A stretch of DNA of 64,000 nt from Ahniella affigens (GTDB taxonomy: Bacteria; Pseudomonadota; Gammaproteobacteria; Xanthomonadales; Ahniellaceae). The notes under the pieces were generated by a model that saw only the letters and a program-made list of their open reading frames with translations, did no database searches and was not told where the DNA came from. The stretch's first letter is position 1. Each line of letters begins with the position of its first letter. Positions 60,243-64,000 of the stretch are shown in pieces. The stretch is taken from assembly GCF_003015185.1 (NCBI RefSeq), contig NZ_CP027860.1, positions 806,001-870,000 of the forward strand, written 5' to 3'. The position numbers and the translations under genes were made by a program.

Positions 60243-63200
60243 GCCCAGTCGTTTCGAGCAAGATCGTGTTGGCGCTGCGCGGGCTTTGGTGGGGCAGTCT
60301 CCTGATGGCGCTGGCAATGTCGACGGCCGGGGCGGCATCACTACTGCTGCCGGGTGCCGCGACCGACGCGTCCGGCAAAGTTGCGGCAAACCCCGTGATT
60401 GGCCCCGGTGTGGCGCGCGCGCGCGCCGTGACCGTGAACCTAGACGCCTTGCGCGGCATCGAGGCGACGGTCGCCAACGGTGTGCCGGCGCAATTGGATA
60501 TCGACCTGTTTGACGACGTGGCGCTCACCGTCGAGATCCGGCAGATCGCAGCGCCGCGTGCCGGCACGGTTGAATATCATGGCGCGATCGCCGGACGCGT
60601 CGACAGTTCGGTGGTGATTGTCCGCACCGGCGATGTGGTGGGCATGGAAGCGCATCTGGGTGCGCAGTTCTTCCGAATCCAGTTCCTGGGTAGTGCCGGT
60701 CACGAAGTGCGCGAGATGGCCGTGAGCAACCTGCCCGCGCACACCGAGCGACCGTTCGGCGAGCTGGTGCCGCCAAATCGCCAGCGTCGCCCAGTTGCCG
60801 CACCACCGGCCATCACTAACCTCGCCAAAACCGGCGAAGATGGCAGCGCCATGGACCTTCTCGTGGTGTACACGCCGAAAGGTCGTGATCAGTATGGCGG
60901 CACGGCGGGAGTGGAATCATTGATCGACACCCTGGTTGCGGGCGTCAACCAAGTGTTCGCGAATAGTCTGGTCAACACGCGTATTCGGCTCGTCGCCAAG
61001 GCCGAGATCAACTATGTCGAGCAAGGCGATTTTATCAATCAGCTGGGCGACATCTACGCGAGTTATTCGGGTGGACCGCTCCGCGTCGTCTACGACCTAA
61101 GGGATGCCTACAGTGCCGACTTGATCGCCTATATCAGTGGCGACAATGTGGCCAGCGCCTGCGGCGCTGCGCCTTTGTTCAACGAAGCGCCACGCTTCGC
61201 CGAACGGGACGCCGTCATGGCCATGGTCCACTTTTGTACAAACAATCACACCATGGCACATGAGATCGGTCACCTGATGGGACTATTCCATGACCGCAAC
61301 TATTCGCCGACCAATGAAACGGTCTCAGTGGCTGGCGTGGTCTACACCGACAACTTTGGCTACGTCGACACGACGAACCGATTCACGGACGTCATGGCCT
61401 ATGAAGGCGACTGCGTGGCGCTCGGCATCGACTGCGTCCGTCTGCCTTACTTCTCGAACCGCGACGTCCGGGTGTTGGCGCCATTCAATGGCGAGCTTGC
61501 ACCGATTGGCGACGCGATGAATAGCGCTGCCAATATCCTCTCGGCCACGCGGGGCGCAATCGCCAATTTCCGCTCGCACGTGGATCGCGCCGCCGCGTTC
61601 AACACCACGCACGCCACCGTTTCAGAGGGCGGTACGGTCACGCTCACCCTGACTCGCGTCGGGAACCTGGCACTTGGCACTCGTGTCAATTGGCAAACCG
61701 TCAATGGTGCTGCAGTTGCCGGCCAGGATTTTGTGGCCGCGAACGGCACGGTCACCTGGGCGGCAGGCGACAGTGCTGACAAGAGCATTGTGGTCACGAC
61801 ACGCGCCGACACTTTGAATGAAGGCAACGAGCACTTTAGCGTCAGATTGACGGGCGACGGGGCGATCACCAACGCGGAGGCGGATATCACGGTGACAGAT
61901 GCGGCGGCGGACCACTTCCCCGTGGGGTGCGTCATGCCGTTGGGGTTTGTGCCAGCAGCCGGAGCGGAGGCGGGTTGGCTTGTGGCCACCGACGAAAGTG
62001 CTGAAGGCGGCTGCGCGCTGAAATCGCAGCCGATTGCGAATGGCCAAACTGCAGCAATTGCTTACACTGGGATGTTCGCTGCGGGCGACATCCAATTCCG
62101 TCGTCGTGTCGATAGTGAGGCGGGGTGGGACCAATTTCGCTTCGAGATCGACGGCATTGTGCAAGGCGTGCCGTGCGCGTTGGCCGATGACCGCTGCGCG
62201 GGTAGCGGTGCCACCGATGCAACGGCCTCCGGTGCGACGGACTGGAATCAACCGGGCGCTACGTTGCGCGTTCCCGTTACCGGTGGGCTGCACACGATCA
62301 CTTTTCGGTACGACAAGGACGCCGTATGTTGCGACGCGGGTGCCGACGCCGCCTGGGTCGATGCACTGATCCTGCCACTAGCGCAGAACGTGATCGTGGC
62401 TGCAACCGGGCCGGGATCCGTGAACGCCACGCCAGCGGGTATCGCTTGTGGGGCTCAGTGCATGGCGTCGCTGCCGCGGGATACACCGTTAATGCTGACC
62501 GCGATTCCAAATGCGGGCGCCGCGTTTTCGGGTTGGACGGGCTGCCCCGACTTCCACGGCAACCAGTGCTTCGTGTTGATTGAGAACGCCGTGTCGGTGG
62601 CCGCGGCGTTCACCAGCGTGCCGCGCAACATCACGGTCGCGCGGAACGGCACCGGCACGGGAAGCGTCGCGTCGAGCCCTGCGGGGATCGATTGCGGGCA
62701 AGACTGCAATGAGTTGTACGATTCGGGTACCGTGGTGACGTTGACCGCAAGTCCCGACACTCAGAGCCTCTTTACCAGTTGGGGCGGGGTGACCTGCCTT
62801 GGCGGCAACAGCATGCCGATCTGCACGTTTACAGTCTCATTCGATGCGATTGCGACCGCAACGTTCAGCACGATCGTGACGGTGCCGGACGCACCATTGA
62901 ATCCGGTTGCTTCGCCGGGCAATGCGGAAGCGCTGATCTCGTTCACGCCACCAGCGAGCGATGGTGGTTCACCGATTACGCAGTACACCGTGACCTGCAG
63001 TCCCGGTGCCGTGACCGTGACTGGCGATGCGTCACCGATCTTGGTGTCCGGCTTGATCAATGGCACCAGTCATACGTGCACGGTCAGCGCGACGAATGCA
63101 GTCGGCGCAGGACCCGCCTCGGTGCCTACCAACAGCTTCATCCCGGCAACCGTGCCGTCGGCGCCGAGCCTGTTGTCGGCCCAACCGATCGATCAAGCGG

Positions 63201-63862
63201 CGCAGCTGACGTTCAGTGCGCCAAATTCGAACGGCGGTGCGGCGATTCTTGATTACACCGCGCGTTGCACGCCCGGCAACGCGACCGCGACAGGCAACGC
63301 GTTGAGCCTGGACGTCACGGGCTTGAGCAATCAGGTCGCATATCAGTGTTCGGTGCGGGCGCGAAACGGGGTCGGGCTGAGCGCCGCATCGAATGTGCAG
63401 AGCGTGATTCCAGGCAGTAGTGGCAGCAGCGCCGATTTGTCGATCAGCAAGACCAATGGCACGAATTTTATCGGCGCGCCAGGGTTTACCGATTATGTGA
63501 TCATCGTGAGCAACCTCGGGCCGGCAGCGGTGACGGATGCGCGCGTCGAGGACACCGTTGCCATCGGCACGGATTTTGAAAGCGCAACGTGGACGTGTGC
63601 CGCGTTCAACGGCGCCGCGTGTCCTGCCAGTGGTAGCGGCAGTCTGGATGTCCGCGTTGATCTGCCGGTGAACGCCACGGTGCGGTTCGTGTTGCGGGCC
63701 GTGCCAAACCCGGGGTCGGAAGCACCGGTTTCCAATCTGGCGTCGGTCACGCCGCCTGCAGCGATCAGTGATCCGAACCCGAACAACAACGTTGCGACCG
63801 ACGGGCCGGATCGGCGTGGCGTATTTCGAGACGGATTCGAGGCGCCGCCGCAACCGCCCTGA
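60239..63862 (+). CDS. Secreted metzincin-type zinc metalloprotease with FN3, InlB-like and DGFE tail
   Basis: A 1,207-residue exported protease. A signal peptide (LLMALAMSTAGAA) and pro-region precede the catalytic domain: HEIGHLMGLFHD at 341-352 gives the HExxHxxGxxHD zinc site, and DVMAYE near 384 the Met-turn, the metzincin plan (M12B/M72-like). After it come a Calx-beta-like unit (ATVSEGGTVTLTLTRVG), two InlB-type units (SVASSPAGIDCGQDC; WTGCPDF), two FN3 units, a DUF11-like unit (ISKTNGTNFIGAPGFTDYVI) and the tail VFRDGFEAPPQPP. It shares modules with the gene before it and overlaps it by 4 bases. Confidence 0.92.
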   Translation: MSPVVSSKIVLALRGLWWGSLLMALAMSTAGAASLLLPGAATDASGKVAANPVIGPGVARARAVTVNLDALRGIEATVANGVPAQLDIDLFDDVALTVEIRQIAAPRAGTVEYHGAIAGRVDSSVVIVRTGDVVGMEAHLGAQFFRIQFLGSAGHEVREMAVSNLPAHTERPFGELVPPNRQRRPVAAPPAITNLAKTGEDGSAMDLLVVYTPKGRDQYGGTAGVESLIDTLVAGVNQVFANSLVNTRIRLVAKAEINYVEQGDFINQLGDIYASYSGGPLRVVYDLRDAYSADLIAYISGDNVASACGAAPLFNEAPRFAERDAVMAMVHFCTNNHTMAHEIGHLMGLFHDRNYSPTNETVSVAGVVYTDNFGYVDTTNRFTDVMAYEGDCVALGIDCVRLPYFSNRDVRVLAPFNGELAPIGDAMNSAANILSATRGAIANFRSHVDRAAAFNTTHATVSEGGTVTLTLTRVGNLALGTRVNWQTVNGAAVAGQDFVAANGTVTWAAGDSADKSIVVTTRADTLNEGNEHFSVRLTGDGAITNAEADITVTDAAADHFPVGCVMPLGFVPAAGAEAGWLVATDESAEGGCALKSQPIANGQTAAIAYTGMFAAGDIQFRRRVDSEAGWDQFRFEIDGIVQGVPCALADDRCAGSGATDATASGATDWNQPGATLRVPVTGGLHTITFRYDKDAVCCDAGADAAWVDALILPLAQNVIVAATGPGSVNATPAGIACGAQCMASLPRDTPLMLTAIPNAGAAFSGWTGCPDFHGNQCFVLIENAVSVAAAFTSVPRNITVARNGTGTGSVASSPAGIDCGQDCNELYDSGTVVTLTASPDTQSLFTSWGGVTCLGGNSMPICTFTVSFDAIATATFSTIVTVPDAPLNPVASPGNAEALISFTPPASDGGSPITQYTVTCSPGAVTVTGDASPILVSGLINGTSHTCTVSATNAVGAGPASVPTNSFIPATVPSAPSLLSAQPIDQAAQLTFSAPNSNGGAAILDYTARCTPGNATATGNALSLDVTGLSNQVAYQCSVRARNGVGLSAASNVQSVIPGSSGSSADLSISKTNGTNFIGAPGFTDYVIIVSNLGPAAVTDARVEDTVAIGTDFESATWTCAAFNGAACPASGSGSLDVRVDLPVNATVRFVLRAVPNPGSEAPVSNLASVTPPAAISDPNPNNNVATDGPDRRGVFRDGFEAPPQPP

Positions 63863-63921
63863 CGATCCGCACCCGGATTTTCCGATTGTGCGTTCAATCC
63901 CACTCCATTCGATGGTTCATC

Positions 63922-64000
63922 ATGTTTGTGATCAGAACGCCCTCGCTACTGATGCTCGCGCTCGGTGTCATTTCCGTAGCGGTCAACGCGGCCACGATTG
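63922..64000 (+). CDS. Start of a secreted protein, cut off by window edge
   Basis: Only 26 codons are seen, reading MFVIRTPSLLMLALGVISVA and on through VNAATI, a typical signal peptide. No ribosome site is obvious. It follows the metalloprotease gene by 59 bases and may belong to the same operon. Function cannot be told. Confidence 0.6.
   Translation, partial: MFVIRTPSLLMLALGVISVAVNAATI

Noticed and set aside
1-64000. CRISPR array, tRNA or rRNA genes, prophage
   Set aside because: No regularly spaced repeats, cloverleaf sequences, rRNA stretches or phage structural genes were seen by eye; a tRNAscan or Infernal run would settle it.

Overview
The window looks like a chromosomal segment of a gammaproteobacterium of the order Lysobacterales (Xanthomonadales), probably near Rhodanobacteraceae (Ahniella/Dokdonella-like). 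The basis is the high-GC codon use, the household set (parC, argS with a coupled SPOR gene, xerC, mce-pqiC-holD-rimI, dnaE2), secreted proteins ending in a DGFE tail, and an ECF sigma factor of the TIGR02999 type paired with a Ser/Thr kinase. The species call is inference. No tRNA, rRNA, CRISPR array or prophage was seen.

Layout. 0-3.8 kb: a cut-off cupin gene, a LiuC-like enoyl-CoA hydratase, a broken REP-associated transposase with three REP-like palindromes, a PadR/sensor-domain pair and a small secreted protein. 3.8-7.8 kb: a complete 3,988-bp transposon with 22-bp perfect inverted repeats and an 8-bp target duplication. Its IS1-family (ISMhu11-like) DDE transposase is intact, and it carries five passenger genes: a small basic protein, an unknown protein plus an XRE-ImmA/IrrE metallopeptidase, and two small membrane proteins. 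7.8-8.4 kb: no convincing gene, but three consecutive hairpins and a T-tract. 8.4-18 kb: a NERD-UvrD helicase, a secreted amidohydrolase, a HEAT/ankyrin protein and an RND efflux pair. 18-29 kb: a TMEM175-like channel, a TetR/Lnt-like pair with a perfect palindromic operator, a lipoprotein serine hydrolase, YcgL/DUF2782, a MITE-like repeat, SPOR-argS, xerC, a nucleoside transporter and rhomboid.

29-35 kb: two tandem paralogous secreted beta-propeller proteins. 35-47 kb: parC, a SnoaL-like protein, a lytic transglycosylase, the mce-pqiC-holD-rimI operon and a solitary dnaE2 with a LexA-like box. 46.8-49.6 kb: a compact arsenic-type cassette (MarR-like regulator with a CC motif, ArsN1-type acetyltransferase, flavoprotein with a Cys-pair tail) with two copies of one 19-bp operator. 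50-64 kb: a secreted FG-GAP protein divergent from the ECF sigma/kinase pair, then two very large coupled genes for secreted modular proteins, the second a metzincin-type protease, and the start of another secreted protein.

The most promising novelties are the passenger-bearing IS1-type transposon, whose transposase promoter sits in a perfect 14-bp palindrome next to its own XRE-domain gene, and the two-operator arsenic-type cassette. Translations were read by eye; no database search was run.
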